DNA of 64,000 bases, from the NCBI RefSeq assembly GCF_018494055.1, contig NZ_JABBFQ010000001.1:496001-560000 (forward strand), written 5' to 3'. Made by a program: the position numbers and the translations under genes. The DNA comes from Rosenbergiella epipactidis (lineage in GTDB: Bacteria; Pseudomonadota; Gammaproteobacteria; Enterobacterales; Enterobacteriaceae). Below the pieces are notes generated by a model that had not been told where the DNA came from, searched no databases, and was given only the letters and a program-made list of their open reading frames with translations. The stretch's first letter is position 1. Every line of letters starts with the position of its first letter. Of the stretch, positions 62,820 to 64,000 are shown one piece after another.

Positions 62820-63824
62820 ATGGCTGATACGAGTTTATCTCAAGCTGAGATCGACCAATTACTTAACGGTGACTCCGGTAAAACGGAAACCTCCACCGAA
62901 AACAGTGACCCGAATAGCATTCGAGATTATGACCCGACGACACAGCGTCGGGTGGTTCGGGAACGACTACAAGCTTTAGAAATCATTAACGAACGTTTTG
63001 CACGCCAATTTCGTATGGGGGTATTCAACCTATTGCGTCGCAGTCCTGATATTACGGTGGAATCGATCGATATCCAGCCTTATCAAGAGTTTGCGCGCAA
63101 TATGCCGGTACCGACTAACCTGAATTTGCTGCATATGAAACCCTTGCGCGGGACGGCACTGATTGTTTTTTCACCGAGCCTCGTTTTTATCGTGGTAGAT
63201 AACTTATTTGGTGGGGACGGCCGTTTCCCCACCAAGGTAGAAGGCCGTGAATTCACCTATACCGAACAGCGCGTTATCCGCCGCTTATTAAGCTTAGCCT
63301 TAGACAACTATCAGGAAGCGTGGCAGGCCATCTACCCCCTGACCATGGAATATGTGCGTTCGGAGATGCAGGTTAAGTTCACCAATATTACTACCTCGCC
63401 TAATGACATCGTGATCAATACCACTTTCCAAGTCGAGATCAGTAATTTGGTGGGACACTTCAATATTTGTATCCCGTTTTCGATGATAGAACCCCTTCGC
63501 GAACTGCTGGTAAATCCCCCTTTAGAGAATAGTCAGCAAGAAGACTGCCTGTGGCGGGAAAACTTGGTCAACGAAGTGCAACAATCACCGTTAGAAGTCA
63601 CCGCACGGCTCAGCGAACTATCCATCACACTGCGGGAAATTATGCGCCTACAGGTTGGGGATGTGCTGGCGATAGAATCGCCGGAGAATATCATCGCTAC
63701 CGTCGATAACGTGCCGGTATTTACCGCCTCTCACGGTATTCATCGCGACCAATATGCCCTGAGTGTGAATCAACTGATTACGCCACTGCTCTCAACTTTA
63801 CAAGAAGGAACTTCCCATGAGTGA
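62820..63824 (+). CDS. fliM: Flagellar motor switch protein FliM
   Basis: A 334-residue C-ring protein. The N-terminal peptide LSQAEIDQLLNGD binds CheY-P. The middle domain carries the GGDG motif (LFGGDGRF) that contacts FliG, and the C-terminal SPOA domain pairs with FliN. It converts the CheY signal into rotation switching. It is 5 bp after fliL and overlaps fliN by 8 bp. Confidence 0.97.
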   Translation: MADTSLSQAEIDQLLNGDSGKTETSTENSDPNSIRDYDPTTQRRVVRERLQALEIINERFARQFRMGVFNLLRRSPDITVESIDIQPYQEFARNMPVPTNLNLLHMKPLRGTALIVFSPSLVFIVVDNLFGGDGRFPTKVEGREFTYTEQRVIRRLLSLALDNYQEAWQAIYPLTMEYVRSEMQVKFTNITTSPNDIVINTTFQVEISNLVGHFNICIPFSMIEPLRELLVNPPLENSQQEDCLWRENLVNEVQQSPLEVTARLSELSITLREIMRLQVGDVLAIESPENIIATVDNVPVFTASHGIHRDQYALSVNQLITPLLSTLQEGTSHE

Positions 63825-64000
63825 TACCCCTGCGACCCCAGAAAATAATGAATTAGCTTCGGACCCTTGGGTCGAAGCCTTGGCAGAACAACAGGTTAAT
63901 GATGAGCAGGCCGAAAAGGACCCGCTCCCCGCAATCACTGCGCCCGAGCCTATTGATCCGCTTCAAGATATCAATTTGATCATGGATATCCCTATTCAAC
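63817..64000 (+). CDS. fliN: Flagellar motor switch protein FliN, N-terminal part (runs off the window)
   Basis: ATG 63817 lies within the end of fliM and the frame stays open to the window edge (61 codons). DPWVEALAEQQ and the LQDINLIMDIPI segment match the FliN N-terminus just before the SPOA domain. It forms the base of the C-ring and a docking site for FliH. The functional C-terminal domain is outside the window. Confidence 0.93.
   Translation, partial: MSDTPATPENNELASDPWVEALAEQQVNDEQAEKDPLPAITAPEPIDPLQDINLIMDIPIQ

Noticed and set aside
1-64000. CRISPR arrays or toxin-antitoxin modules
   Set aside because: No regularly spaced repeat arrays with spacers and no recognisable toxin/antitoxin pair were seen; the only tandem array is the three 15-bp iterons.

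Overview
The window reads as chromosome of an enterobacterium (order Enterobacterales). Nearly every core gene has a close Escherichia/Salmonella counterpart, and several blocks keep E. coli gene order (cutC-yecM-argS, flhE-flhA-flhB-cheZ-cheY-cheB-cheR-MCP-cheW-cheA-motB-motA-flhC-flhD, otsBA, putA-putP-efeUOB-phoH, fliA-fliC-fliDST-yedD, fliE/fliF-fliN). The blocks are joined in a different order from E. coli, protein divergence is clear, and some genes differ in size or are missing (one MCP, no fliZ after fliA, short FliC and FliT). A genus in or near the Erwiniaceae is plausible, but that is inference.

Layout. 1-4.1 kb: cutC (partial), a MalY/PatB-type C-S lyase, yecM and argS. 4.2-18.6 kb: a GlcG/HbpS-like gene, then the class 2/3 flagellar and chemotaxis block on the minus strand, headed by the master regulator flhDC. 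19.1-24.3 kb: otsBA (trehalose), msrA, a tRNA-Ser(GGA) with promoter and terminator, and LexA-controlled umuDC (DNA polymerase V). 24.3-29.4 kb: nitronate monooxygenase, GNAT, phoH, a two-gene GlcG-like/SDR operon behind three 15-bp tandem repeats, and a broken MBL-fold hydrolase gene. 29.6-39.5 kb: efeUOB (ferrous iron/heme-type peroxidase system) with an unusually long EfeU, then divergent putP/putA with PutA operator motifs. 39.5-43.6 kb: fliA, a minimal flagellin gene and fliDST, with clear sigma-28 promoters. 43.6-49.2 kb: yedD, a small unknown, leuE, ggt, a YoaK-like 32-residue membrane peptide, a candidate small RNA, a small ORF with a structured leader, and yfdC. 49.25-55.43 kb: a decayed, partly AT-rich accessory island. 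55.45-64 kb: fliE and the divergent fliFGHIJKLMN operon (fliN partial).

The unifying theme is motility. FlhDC drives the basal-body and export genes (flhBAE, fliE, fliF-N). FliA then drives fliC and fliDST through good sigma-28 sites, and the Che/Mot genes provide signalling and torque. Around this lie stress and nutrient functions: trehalose synthesis, methionine sulfoxide repair, SOS mutagenesis, iron uptake, and proline and glutathione use.

The accessory island (49.25-55.43 kb) holds fragments of an aldo-keto reductase, an outer-membrane barrel, ssb and an integrase. It also holds an intact orphan fimH-like adhesin gene, an internally deleted IS256-family element, a lysozyme-inhibitor (MliC/PliC-type) gene, a frameshifted alcohol-dehydrogenase-like gene, and two copies of a ~135-bp phage-like segment. 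I did not find a convincing new multi-gene system. The best leads are the candidate sRNA and structured leader near 47.6-48.1 kb, the iterons upstream of the GlcG-like/SDR pair, the extended EfeU, and the altered ligand-contact residues in the only MCP and in FimH.
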